Source of the DNA: Rhizobium oryziradicis
GTDB lineage: Bacteria > Pseudomonadota > Alphaproteobacteria > Rhizobiales > Rhizobiaceae
Length of the DNA stretch: 64,000 nt
Direction: 5' to 3'
NCBI RefSeq assembly: GCF_001939045.1
Contig: NZ_MKIM01000021.1
Location: forward strand, 124,001 to 188,000
The notes below the pieces were generated by a model. That model searched no databases and was not told the origin of the DNA. It saw only the letters and a program-made list of their open reading frames with translations. A program made the position numbers and the translations under genes. The number at the start of each line of letters is the position of its first letter. Within the stretch, counting starts at the first letter, position 1. This document shows, piece by piece, positions 7,940-16,222 of the stretch.

Positions 7940-9418
7940 TCAGGCTGACAGATGAACAAGCGATTGCGCGGTCGTTTCTGCTCTGGGATAAATGCCGGTG
8001 CATCGCCCTTGCCGCATCACCAGAATGCGATCCGACATGCCCAACACTTCGTCGATCTCAGATGAAATCATCACCACGGTCCCACCGGCCTCAGCAAAAT
8101 CGCAAATAATACGGTAGATTTCGCGCTTTGCGCCCACATCGACACCCCGCGTCGGCTCATCGAGCAGAAGCACTTTGGGATTGCGCAAAAACCACTTGCC
8201 CAGCACAACCTTCTGCTGGTTGCCACCCGAGAGACCAGACACCGCCATGGTGTCTTGCGCCGCCTTGATATTAAAGCGCGCCATCATGTCGCTGCCGGCT
8301 TTGCGCTCCAGACCATTGTTCATGGCAAACCGCGGGCTCATCTCAGGCAGGCTTGCCAGGCAGATATTGTTGCGCACGCTGTCACTGAGATTAAGTCCGG
8401 TGCGTTTGCGGTCTTCTGTCACCAGGGCCAGCCCTTTGGCCATCGCATCCGCAGGCTTGCGAATTGTCAGCGTTTCGCCATCAAGCCGGATGGTGCCACT
8501 GGCAGGCGTATCAAGGCCAAACAAGCAATCGAATATCTCCGTGCGGCCCGATCCCATCAGGCCGTAGATACCCAGAATTTCACCCTTGTTGGCGACAAAG
8601 GAAATATTTTCGATTTTCCCAGGTGCCGTCAAACCCTCGACCTCAAGAGTCACCGCCTGTGTTGGCCGGTTGGTTTTAATATATTCCTCTCCCAATGCGC
8701 GCCCGACAATCAGGCGGATCAACTCTGGCCGGTCGATGCTGGCAAGATCACCGCTGCCCACGTGGCATCCATCGCGAAAGACCGTAAAGGCATCGGCAAT
8801 CTGAAAAATTTCAGACAGCCGGTGCGACACATAGACAATGCCTTTGCCAGCCGCTTTCAGGCGGTGGATGGCCGCAAAAAGCTGTTGGGCTTCCTTCTCG
8901 CCGATGGCAGAGGTTGGCTCATCCATAAAAATCACCTCGGCGTCATGGCTCAACGCCTTGGCGATTTCCACCAACTGCACTTGCGCGACAGACAGGTTTG
9001 CCATCAACTGGGTTGCGCCTATGCCGAACTCGAGTTGATCGAGCAAAGTCTGCGCATTGCGGTTCATGGTCTTGAAATCTATGCCGCGCCACCGACTGGC
9101 GGGTTCGCGGCCGAGATAGATATTCTCAGCCACCGTCATGTAGGGAATGGGGCTGAGTTCTTGCTCGATAATGGCAATTCCGGCGGCAAGCGCCTCTGCG
9201 GGGGTAAAATAGGACACGTCCTTGCCACGGCGGCGGATCACGCCGCCATCGCGGGCGTGTATGCCCATCAGGATCTTCAGAAAGGTCGATTTTCCAGCAC
9301 CATTGCCGCCACACAAGGCATGAACAGAGCCAGAGGCCAGCGTCAGGCGACCATCGCGCAGGGCCGCAACGCCGCCAAAGGACTTCTGCAGTCCTTCGAC
9401 TTCGAGCAAATAATCCAC
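7940..9418 (-). CDS. Ribose-type ABC transporter ATPase with two nucleotide-binding domains
   Basis: A 492-residue RbsA/MglA-type protein with two tandem ATPase domains. The first has Walker A GGNGAGKST, a degenerate signature (LSVAQVQ) and Walker B VIFMDEPTSAI. The second has a modified Walker A (GLMGSGRTE), the signature LSGGNQQK and LLLDEPTRGVD. One strong and one weak site is normal for this family. I place the start at GTG 9418, because GGGGAGGAG lies six bases upstream and the family begins with the VDYLLEVEGLQKSFGG region; an ATG at 9457 would add 13 codons. This is the first gene of the eight-gene minus-strand operon, and proposed operators lie about 155-200 bases upstream. Confidence 0.88.
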   Translation of the reverse strand: MDYLLEVEGLQKSFGGVAALRDGRLTLASGSVHALCGGNGAGKSTFLKILMGIHARDGGVIRRRGKDVSYFTPAEALAAGIAIIEQELSPIPYMTVAENIYLGREPASRWRGIDFKTMNRNAQTLLDQLEFGIGATQLMANLSVAQVQLVEIAKALSHDAEVIFMDEPTSAIGEKEAQQLFAAIHRLKAAGKGIVYVSHRLSEIFQIADAFTVFRDGCHVGSGDLASIDRPELIRLIVGRALGEEYIKTNRPTQAVTLEVEGLTAPGKIENISFVANKGEILGIYGLMGSGRTEIFDCLFGLDTPASGTIRLDGETLTIRKPADAMAKGLALVTEDRKRTGLNLSDSVRNNICLASLPEMSPRFAMNNGLERKAGSDMMARFNIKAAQDTMAVSGLSGGNQQKVVLGKWFLRNPKVLLLDEPTRGVDVGAKREIYRIICDFAEAGGTVVMISSEIDEVLGMSDRILVMRQGRCTGIYPRAETTAQSLVHLSA

Positions 9419-9571
9419 TTGGGTCTCCTCCCCAATCGGTCCGCCTTGCAGCGGCAAAAGCCTTCAATCTCTGCTCATCCCAATTTTTTGCCCGGCTTTT
9501 TAGCCAGCTTTGTGAGGATGCGCATCAACACGGCTCTCTTCCATCACAAGCTCCACCTCGTGATGTTGTTT

Positions 9572-9614
9572 GACATTTGTCTATCTTGTTCCGACAATTG
9601 TCAAGTCAGTTGTC
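9572..9614 (-). promoter_or_regulatory. Proposed promoter and tandem operator for the polyol operon
   Basis: Two near-palindromes, GACATTTGTC (9572-9581) and GACAATTGTC (9593-9602), are spaced 21 bases apart, two helical turns, with a weaker third copy GTCAGTTGTC at 9605-9614. On the minus strand a perfect -35 box TTGACA (9604-9599) overlaps the middle copy. A repressor bound here would cover the promoter. The SorC domain of the fusion protein is the obvious candidate. A related GACAAGAGTC lies at 2992-3001, upstream of the fusion gene itself. Confidence 0.5.
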
Positions 9615-9790
9615 GCAGACTTGAGATCGTTTTTAACGAACCCGCGCCAAAGCCCACAAAACCGCGCTTTATCGCAGGATTTTAGGATGTTATGCGGCCT
9701 CCACGATCATGCCCTCAGCGCAGACCGAGCAAGAAAATCCGCTTTGATTGCACCGGTTAACCACGAAGCCTCCAAACATCGTCGTTTTAC

Positions 9791-9825
9791 AGCATCGGGC
9801 CGATGCCGATTATCTGCACGATGCT
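9791..9825. repeat. Interspersed palindromic repeat, short copy
   Basis: The segment runs from AGCATCGGGCCGATGC to CACGATGCT and aligns over 35 bases with 56626-56660, differing at only a few positions. GCATCGG and CCGATGC form a small palindrome. It is a shorter copy of the dispersed element found elsewhere in the window. Confidence 0.65.
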
Positions 9826-10026
9826 CCGGTGGGTCTTATGGAAAAGGCTGGCACCACGGACCTAACCTTGCGATCCGGCAACTACTCCCAAAATAAACCA
9901 GAAGGAGAAATTCTGAAATTTAAAATCTACCTTGAAGGGTGTTTTGTTTCATGCAACTCTACAATTGCGAGCATAAATATAAATAATATCGCTTAAGATG
10001 CATTTCTTATGCGTGTGGAGGCTAAA

Positions 10027-11244
10027 ATGGGCAGGCATCTTTGGCAAATGGCGCAGCGGATGGCGCGCGGTTTTCGGGATAGAAAGAGAAAACCTCCGGG
10101 GCCGTGGTGGCAAGGGGTGTTGGCAGGCTTGATGATGGCCTGTCTTGGATGGGGTGGTGTTGCGAATGCCTCTGACCATGCGGACCCGAGCAACCTGATG
10201 GGGCCGGAAAGCAATATTACCGATCTTTTCTTCTTTCCCGATGGCGACCGATTGGTCCTGATCTTCAATGTCCGCCGGGCCTTGAGCACAAAGCCGCCCT
10301 ATGATCTTGCGCCCTACACCTATGACGTGAATCTTGATCTCACCACGCCAGTCTCCTTTGACAATCCCGGCGATGTTGCCCGCTATGGCGGCACGGTGAG
10401 TGCTCCGGCAAAGCTTCATGCCGATGCCAGGGTGCGCATCCGCCTGAACAATGACGCCGGGCTTGATCGCATCGAATATGAAGGGTTGCAGAACACGGCC
10501 GATATTCGCACCAGCTTTGGCGTGCGTGACGATCCGTTCAATTTTCCGCGCTTTTACGGTGTCAATGCCATCAGCATGGTCATGAGCATCCCCCGCAATG
10601 CCTTCCCAGCGGGGCAAAAGACGTTTATTTTGTGGGGTACAACCGCAAAGGACGGCATGCAGATCGACCATGTCGGTCGCTCCATCCGCACGCAATTGCC
10701 GCGCTTTGGCTTTCTCAACACGGTCGCCCCCAGCCAGCAACTGCCTGCGCTGATGGAGCAATCGATGCGTACGAATGATCTCTACAATTTTCTGCGGGGA
10801 AATACCCAGTGGTGGTCCAATGCGCTGGCCGAACTGATGGAAACGACGTTTCTTTTGCGCAAATATGACAACCAGCCGGACGTGATGATCTACACGGATC
10901 AATTTAAGGCTGGCTACCCAAATGGCAGGCTCATTACCGATGACGTTGTTGCCCAGACCTGCGCAACAGGTGATTGTTTGCTGATGGATTTATCCTTCAT
11001 CGAAGGCGGTTTCCCCCGGTCGACGAAAAACGACAAACCGTTCCTGTCGGAGTTTCCTTATCTGGCCGAACCTTGGCCCGAAAAGCCACCGGCACCGCCG
11101 CCAACCCGCTCGCTAACGCCCTATCTTGTTGCGGCAATCATTGTGCTGCTGCTGGTCTCCTGGGCCGTGGTGCAAGGCTTGCGCGTGATCTTGCGTCATC
11201 TGTGGCAGGTGGTTCGGAATATCTATGCGCTTGCGACAACGTAA
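10027..11244 (+). CDS. DUF4331-family exported protein with a C-terminal membrane anchor
   Basis: This protein of about 405 residues has a long N-terminal export signal (hydrophobic GVLAGLMMACLGWGGVANA). The DUF4331 hallmark follows at once: SDHADP, then ITDLFFFPDGDRLVLIFNV. A Pro-rich linker (PEKPPAPPPT) leads to one C-terminal transmembrane helix (YLVAAIIVLLLVSWAVV). ATG 10027 is chosen because GGAGG lies five bases upstream; ATG 10009 would add six residues without a good ribosome site. The family has no assigned biochemical function. It is the first gene of a tight three-gene operon with DUF4198 and HupE/UreJ-like genes, both often linked to metal handling, so a role in the envelope related to metals is possible but unproven. 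Confidence 0.8.
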   Translation: MGRHLWQMAQRMARGFRDRKRKPPGPWWQGVLAGLMMACLGWGGVANASDHADPSNLMGPESNITDLFFFPDGDRLVLIFNVRRALSTKPPYDLAPYTYDVNLDLTTPVSFDNPGDVARYGGTVSAPAKLHADARVRIRLNNDAGLDRIEYEGLQNTADIRTSFGVRDDPFNFPRFYGVNAISMVMSIPRNAFPAGQKTFILWGTTAKDGMQIDHVGRSIRTQLPRFGFLNTVAPSQQLPALMEQSMRTNDLYNFLRGNTQWWSNALAELMETTFLLRKYDNQPDVMIYTDQFKAGYPNGRLITDDVVAQTCATGDCLLMDLSFIEGGFPRSTKNDKPFLSEFPYLAEPWPEKPPAPPPTRSLTPYLVAAIIVLLLVSWAVVQGLRVILRHLWQVVRNIYALATT

Positions 11245-12058
11245 GACTGGGTGCTGGCCTGCGGGGTGGTCAGCGCCAGCTTATGCACTGGCGCTGCTGC
11301 TCGCGGGACCGGTCTTTGCGCATGATTTCTGGATAGAGCCATCACGCTTTACCCCCGGCGCGGGTATAGCCGTCGCCATTGACTTGAAGGTTGGCGAGGA
11401 ATTTGTCGGCGATTCCGTGCCACGGCGCACACGAACAACAGACCGCTTTGAACTCTACGCGGGAGATGACGCGCCGCAGCCGATCTCTGGTGCCGATGGC
11501 CTATCCCCGGCGGGCACGATTGTGGCGGATGGCGGGCGCACGATGCTGATCGCCTATAGCGGGGCTGGCGGAACAGTCACCCTGCCTGCCGATCGATTTT
11601 CCAGCTATCTTGAAAGCCACGGATTGGAATGGGTGATCCGTGAGCGTGCCACACGCTCCGAGGCTAAGGAGCCGGGGCGGGAAAATTTCTACCGTCATGC
11701 AAAAATACTACTTGGCGGGGCGGTGGCAGATCCGTCTTTGGGCAGCAAGGCGCTGGGGCAGACACTGGAAATCCTCGTTGATGGCGACCCGACCCAAGAC
11801 CGCGCACCTTTGGTGACCGGGCGTGTGCTTTGGCACGGACACCCACTTGTCGGCGGTCTTTTGATTGCAAGGGCAAGTGCCGACCCACGCCACCCGCAAA
11901 ATGTGCGCACAGACACACAAGGCCGATTTTCTCTGACCGTTGACCATGGCGGCATCTGGTTGCTGCAAATCGTCTGGATGGAACGCGCAGGCTGGTTCAG
12001 CAGCGAAGATTGGCAAAGCCATTGGTCCTCCCTCACATTCGAAAAGCCACAAAATTGA
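11225..12058 (+). CDS. DUF4198-family exported protein
   Basis: A 277-residue protein with a signal peptide ending at GPVFA. The mature part begins with HDFWIEPSRFTPGAG, the typical opening of DUF4198 proteins, a family loosely associated with cobalt or nickel uptake. A second domain, GRVLWHGHPLVGGLLIARA followed by RTDTQGRFSLTVDHGGIWLL, resembles the carboxypeptidase-regulatory-like beta-sandwich that closes such proteins. It overlaps the end of the DUF4331 gene by 20 bases, and its stop overlaps the next start by one base. The three genes are therefore translationally coupled. Metal transport remains an inference from family and context. Confidence 0.78.
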   Translation: MRLRQRKTGCWPAGWSAPAYALALLLAGPVFAHDFWIEPSRFTPGAGIAVAIDLKVGEEFVGDSVPRRTRTTDRFELYAGDDAPQPISGADGLSPAGTIVADGGRTMLIAYSGAGGTVTLPADRFSSYLESHGLEWVIRERATRSEAKEPGRENFYRHAKILLGGAVADPSLGSKALGQTLEILVDGDPTQDRAPLVTGRVLWHGHPLVGGLLIARASADPRHPQNVRTDTQGRFSLTVDHGGIWLLQIVWMERAGWFSSEDWQSHWSSLTFEKPQN

Positions 12059-13146
12059 TGAAAAGCTACCTTCTCCTCTTTTTGCGCTCAATTGCGCTCC
12101 TTGTGGCGTTGCTGCTGTCTCAGGTGTCTGCCGCCCACGAAATCGGCGAAAGCCGCGTTGTCGTCCAGCTTAACGCCGCATCTTGGACCGCGCTTGTCAC
12201 CACCGCGCCGACCGCGCTCATCAACCGGCTGGAGTTGGCAGCAGGCATGGCCCCAAGCCGCGACCTTGATGAAGCCCGCGCGCTTGCCATTCTCAAGCAG
12301 TTTCAGGGCGCGCTCCCCTCCCATTTCCAGGTCGCCCTTGATGACGTCGCAGTGCCTATCACGGTAGATGTTGAGACGCTTGAAATCCCGGCGGATATCA
12401 AACGCCCGGCGCTTGTTGTGTTGAAGGTGGAAGGCGCAATGCCAGACCATGCCAAATCCATGATCTGGCAGTTTGATCTTTTGAAAAGTCGCTATGCCCT
12501 GCAACTTGCTGAACGCACCCACTGGCTCGACGGTGACCAGCCAAGCGCGCCGATGCCGCTTTCTCCGGAGCAGGCACAGACCATGGTGCAGCTGGTCAGC
12601 GAATATCTCCAGCTGGGCTTTACCCATATCATCCCCGGCGGGCCGGATCATGTGTTGTTCGTGCTGGGGCTTGTTCTTCTGACAACGCGGCTGCGCCCTT
12701 TGCTCACGCAGATCACCGCATTCACCGTGGCGCATTGCCTGACGCTACTGCTGGCGCTGGAGGGTGTTATTGCCCTGCCTGCCTCGATTGTTGAGCCGCT
12801 GATTGCGCTTTCGATCAGCTATGTTGCCATCGAGAATATTCTGGTGCGGCAGATGACACCTTGGCGGCCCGTGCTGGTCTTCGGCTTCGGGCTGATGCAC
12901 GGCCTTGGCTTTGCCGGTGTGCTGACCGAGTTGGGGCTCCCAGTGCAAGACCGCCTTGCTGCTATCCTCGCGTTCAATATCGGCGTCGAAGCTGGCCAGC
13001 TCACGATTGTTGGTCTTGTGTGTGGCCTTGCGCTTTTCTGGTGGAAAGACAAGCCTTGGTACCGCACCCGCATCGTCTATCCGGCATCGCTTGCCATCGC
13101 CCTCATCGGCCTTTACTGGACAGCGGAGCGGATCATCGGGTTTTGA
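12058..13146 (+). CDS. HupE/UreJ-family membrane protein
   Basis: A protein of 362 residues. A signal peptide (LLLFLRSIALLVALLLSQVSA) is followed by about 160 periplasmic residues, then a membrane domain of about six helices. The membrane domain opens with LGFTHIIPGGPDHVLFVLGL, the HupE/UreJ motif whose His and Asp residues are thought to bind metal. It continues with TAFTVAHCLTLLLAL and FGFGLMHGLGFAG, which hold further conserved His residues. The ATG at 12058 overlaps the previous TGA (TGATG); the open frame extends 16 codons upstream but without a ribosome site. HupE homologues move nickel or other divalent metals. Here no hydrogenase or urease genes are visible, so the cargo is uncertain. 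Confidence 0.8.
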   Translation: MKSYLLLFLRSIALLVALLLSQVSAAHEIGESRVVVQLNAASWTALVTTAPTALINRLELAAGMAPSRDLDEARALAILKQFQGALPSHFQVALDDVAVPITVDVETLEIPADIKRPALVVLKVEGAMPDHAKSMIWQFDLLKSRYALQLAERTHWLDGDQPSAPMPLSPEQAQTMVQLVSEYLQLGFTHIIPGGPDHVLFVLGLVLLTTRLRPLLTQITAFTVAHCLTLLLALEGVIALPASIVEPLIALSISYVAIENILVRQMTPWRPVLVFGFGLMHGLGFAGVLTELGLPVQDRLAAILAFNIGVEAGQLTIVGLVCGLALFWWKDKPWYRTRIVYPASLAIALIGLYWTAERIIGF

Positions 13147-13168
13147 TGACGCGGAATTCCTGGAGATA

Positions 13169-13274
13169 TTAGAGCATTTTGCGATTTCTTCGAATCGAAA
13201 AATTGCTCTAAGTTTTTGTTTTTGCGCATTTTGAGACGCAAAACCGCGATACACTTTTGCTCAAAATGCTCTAA
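13169..13274. repeat. Interspersed palindromic repeat between convergent operons
   Basis: TTAGAGCATTTTG (13169-13181) and CAAAATGCTCTAA (13262-13274) are perfect 13-base terminal inverted repeats. Inside lies a second copy of the TGCTCTAA arm and the AAGTTTTTGTTTTT segment that resembles the spacer of the 3732-3819 element. It belongs to the same broad class of AGAGCAT-ended rhizobial intergenic elements. Confidence 0.7.
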
Positions 13275-13320
13275 CTGCTTTGGTCCGAAGCTCGGTTTCC
13301 GGTTTTCGGACCAAAGCAGT
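13274..13320. terminator. Bidirectional hairpin between the HupE-like and patatin-like genes
   Basis: ACTGCTTTGGTCCGAA (13274-13289) pairs perfectly over 16 bases with TTCGGACCAAAGCAGT (13305-13320) around a 15-base loop. It lies 12 bases from the stop of the minus-strand patatin gene and downstream of the plus-strand HupE-like gene. This suits a shared terminator, although no strong T-run follows on either side. Confidence 0.65.
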
Positions 13321-13331
13321 GTTGGAAGCAC

Positions 13332-16193
13332 TTATTCTGCCGCAGTTGCGTCACTCGATGCGGCGTGCATAGGCACCACATTGTCAGCAGGTTTGAGTTG
13401 CTGAGAAAGCGCATTCAGAATGGCTTCCAGATCACCACCTTGCACCGTCTTCGGTATGCCTGAGAGCAGTTCGTCGACAATTTCGAAGCCCAGAGAACGG
13501 TAGCTTTCAAACTGTGACTCGTCAAACCACTGATCGGCGGTCGGATCGTGCGGGAAGCGTTCGTCCTCATTGGCATAGGCCCGAATACCGGCCTCTTCCG
13601 TGCCATGATAACTTGGCTTGATGTAGAGGATATAGCCATCCTCACCTCCCCCGTCCGCATCGGCGTAATGGATGCGGCCGATGGTGCAATATGGGGCGTT
13701 GCTTGGCTTGTCGCCGGTGCGGATGCGCGGCTGCAATTGATCCAAATCAGGAAAGGTGAGCGAGACGCCGAGATCGATCTGGATCTTGCGCACAGCATTG
13801 CCCAGATCAGCAAAGGTGAAATCGGGATCGCAGCCCGCATCGGAAAGCACGATCAGTCGAACGCGCCGCCTGACCATCTCGTAAAGACCGAGATTTTCGA
13901 AATGGCCGCCGTCGGAGAGATTGATATAGGCCCGATCAGACGTGGTAAGGCCAAACGCCTCCTCAATCCATGGAAGAATTGCCTGACGTGGACCGCTCAG
14001 ACGCCAGGTGTGGTTGCCTTGCTGCCCGGGGTTGCCAAGCCACCAGCCAAGCCGGATGTTGAACAGCGCGAACAGAAGCGTTATCGACGGTGACGAATTG
14101 TAGCCCATGTTGGGGTTGGCCGCAGCACCAGAAACCGCCATGGCCGTGCCAAGCGAAATACCGTGTTTGCCACCGTAGAGCGCGGATGGCCGATAGGCAC
14201 CTTTATAGCGCCCGGAATGGCCGCGCCAGGTGTTGCGTGGATTGAGATCGGCTGCACCGGCGTGGCGTGGCGTGATGACAAACGAGATTGCCTTGCGCTG
14301 TTGCCATGCCTTGTTGCGGGTGGAGACGACATTGAGCGTGCAATTGACCACATGGAAGAGGCGAGACACACGAGGCGCATCCCGCTCCGTGGCTTGCGGC
14401 CAGATGGTGTTCATCAACGGATTATCTTCAAGGTCGAAGCCGGTAAAGGGATTGGGTTTTCGGTTGCGATGCGTGGCACCGAGATAGGCGCGCACCAACC
14501 GGTTGCGATAAAGGTCGTGTAGGGAAAAGCGGTTGATGTTGACGCTGCGCGAGACGAGATAGGCCAGTGTGGCGGCAATCATAAACCCGCCCAAAAGGTG
14601 CAGAAGCAATTCCATTTCGGAGACCGGCGGATCTATTTTTTGGCCAAATATCAGCGTATCGAGTTCCGTATTGGCGGCGCTGATCGTGACAGGTGCATTG
14701 ATCGCATTTGCCAAGAGCAGATCCAGTAGCGATCCGCCCAAAAGCAGGTAGTCGAGAACGCCCGATAACACAATCAGCAACAGGGCCAGAAACACCTGCC
14801 CACCAGCGATCTGAAGAATTTTGCGCACCCGCGCAAAGGAGCTGACCACAACGCCACGCTCTGCGCCATCGCCACCACCACTGCCGAGAAGGGCAATTCC
14901 GGCGGTGGCTGCAAGACCGCCACCGGTCAGGGACTGGTAAAGATAAGTCGTATCTTCAAGCAAGGCATCCATCAGGCGCGAGCCGAGCAAACCCAGCACG
15001 ATGGTCGCGGTGCAGCCGATACCAGCCGCAACGAAAAGGCCCGCAGCGCGTGCAAGCCATTCCCGCTGCGCATCCGAGCGGGTTTCGCTGCTGGTGGCGG
15101 CAACATAAATGGTTTCGGCGGTGATCTGCGCCATCAGCAACCAGGGCGGGCCGAACACGACAAGCACCAAAAGCCGCGCCGGTGCATAGAGGATATTCAC
15201 CAACACCATCAGGCCTGCGCAAACAACCCCTCCCCAGACAAGGCCCGCCACCATCCAGCGGACAAGCCTTAGCCAAGGATTGTGAGGTTGAAGACGATGC
15301 GTGCGAAACGACAAGAGGAAGCTTGTGAAAAACAAACCGACGCCGATGGCCAGCACAAGCGGTATCGAGGGTGGTTGCGCATCCCACCCGATCGGCAGAA
15401 TGGCCCAGGTGGTGAGGAAAATACTGCCGATACCCGCCAGAGCAAGATCAAATTTCACGAACCGCTTCTGATTGCCCCCTTCGCCATTGCCAAGGGAATA
15501 ATTGGTCAGCGTATAGCGCTGGCCAAACAGCAAAAGCAGCCCTCCAGAACCCAACAGCGCCCACCGTGCGGCGGATGTATCAATCATGGGGCCGGTTGCC
15601 CCAACCCACGAAATAAAGACCAGCGCGCTTTTGAGCAGCAAAAGGGCGGTGGCAAGGGCTGAAATCACCAAAAGCCAAATCAACACCAGATTGCGCACCA
15701 CGATGGCCGCAGCCGTCCAGGTGTCAACAGATGTCAACCCCACCTGCGGTGTCAGGTAGTTGCTGTCGCGGCGCAGATCCCGGATCGGCGGCGGTTCCAC
15801 GTCCGGCCCTTCCGGTCGCTGCGTCAACTGTTGTTGCACCTCGCCAAAGCTTTCGCGGCTCAGCCAGGCAGAGAGCCAACTGCCGATATAGCCACCGCCC
15901 GAGACGGTGGAGAGATAACGAAAACGCCCGAGAAGGGCGTCCTCTGGTTTTGCCGCCTGATTTGCGGACCGCCTCGGATGCGTGGCCAGCGCCTGCAGAA
16001 CGCCAAGCGCAAAGGTTGCGCTGCGGATGCCGCCGCCGGAGATGCAGAGTGCCGAGCGGTTCAACCGGTTGAGCCTTCGGTTCAGCGCCACGCCTTCAAC
16101 ATCATGAGATATCACCTCGCCCTCGATCTCGAAGGCCTCCTGCCGCAGCAGGGTTTCGGTGTCGATCGGTGTTCCGACGAAGTCCTCATCCAT
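13332..16193 (-). CDS. Membrane-embedded patatin-like lipase
   Basis: A 953-residue protein with a split lipase domain around a large membrane core. Residues 50-60 (CISGGGIRSAT) give the oxyanion-hole GGGxR. LSTVSGGGY (94-102) holds the likely nucleophile Ser 98. The catalytic Asp is about residue 761, in LSDGGHFENLGLYEM. Between them, about residues 160-590, lie roughly eight to ten hydrophobic segments. The Ser-Asp dyad is that of patatin/cPLA2-type acyl hydrolases, so the enzyme should cleave lipid or other ester bonds near the membrane. It is the last gene of a minus-strand operon with a GMC flavoprotein and a di-haem cytochrome; the gap to the GMC gene is 29 bases. The polytopic insertion is unusual compared with small soluble patatins. 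Substrate unknown. Confidence 0.8.
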   Translation of the reverse strand: MDEDFVGTPIDTETLLRQEAFEIEGEVISHDVEGVALNRRLNRLNRSALCISGGGIRSATFALGVLQALATHPRRSANQAAKPEDALLGRFRYLSTVSGGGYIGSWLSAWLSRESFGEVQQQLTQRPEGPDVEPPPIRDLRRDSNYLTPQVGLTSVDTWTAAAIVVRNLVLIWLLVISALATALLLLKSALVFISWVGATGPMIDTSAARWALLGSGGLLLLFGQRYTLTNYSLGNGEGGNQKRFVKFDLALAGIGSIFLTTWAILPIGWDAQPPSIPLVLAIGVGLFFTSFLLSFRTHRLQPHNPWLRLVRWMVAGLVWGGVVCAGLMVLVNILYAPARLLVLVVFGPPWLLMAQITAETIYVAATSSETRSDAQREWLARAAGLFVAAGIGCTATIVLGLLGSRLMDALLEDTTYLYQSLTGGGLAATAGIALLGSGGGDGAERGVVVSSFARVRKILQIAGGQVFLALLLIVLSGVLDYLLLGGSLLDLLLANAINAPVTISAANTELDTLIFGQKIDPPVSEMELLLHLLGGFMIAATLAYLVSRSVNINRFSLHDLYRNRLVRAYLGATHRNRKPNPFTGFDLEDNPLMNTIWPQATERDAPRVSRLFHVVNCTLNVVSTRNKAWQQRKAISFVITPRHAGAADLNPRNTWRGHSGRYKGAYRPSALYGGKHGISLGTAMAVSGAAANPNMGYNSSPSITLLFALFNIRLGWWLGNPGQQGNHTWRLSGPRQAILPWIEEAFGLTTSDRAYINLSDGGHFENLGLYEMVRRRVRLIVLSDAGCDPDFTFADLGNAVRKIQIDLGVSLTFPDLDQLQPRIRTGDKPSNAPYCTIGRIHYADADGGGEDGYILYIKPSYHGTEEAGIRAYANEDERFPHDPTADQWFDESQFESYRSLGFEIVDELLSGIPKTVQGGDLEAILNALSQQLKPADNVVPMHAASSDATAAE

Positions 16194-16222
16194 TACATCT
16201 TCCTCACGGTTTGTGGTTGCCC

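Larger units (their letters stand above)
9459..10026. other. Divergent intergenic region between the polyol operon and the DUF4331 operon
   Basis: This gene-free stretch of about 570 bases holds the proposed operators of the minus-strand operon, a palindromic repeat at 9791-9825, and an A/T-rich segment (about 9890-10005) just upstream of the DUF4331 gene that probably contains its promoter. I see no convincing small coding frame in it. Confidence 0.5.

Noticed and set aside
8255-9685. A 476-codon plus-strand frame
   Set aside because: It is antisense to the ribose-type ATPase gene, which has clear Walker motifs; long antisense frames are expected in GC-rich DNA.
9949-10902. A 317-codon minus-strand frame
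   Set aside because: Antisense to the DUF4331 gene and without recognisable sequence.
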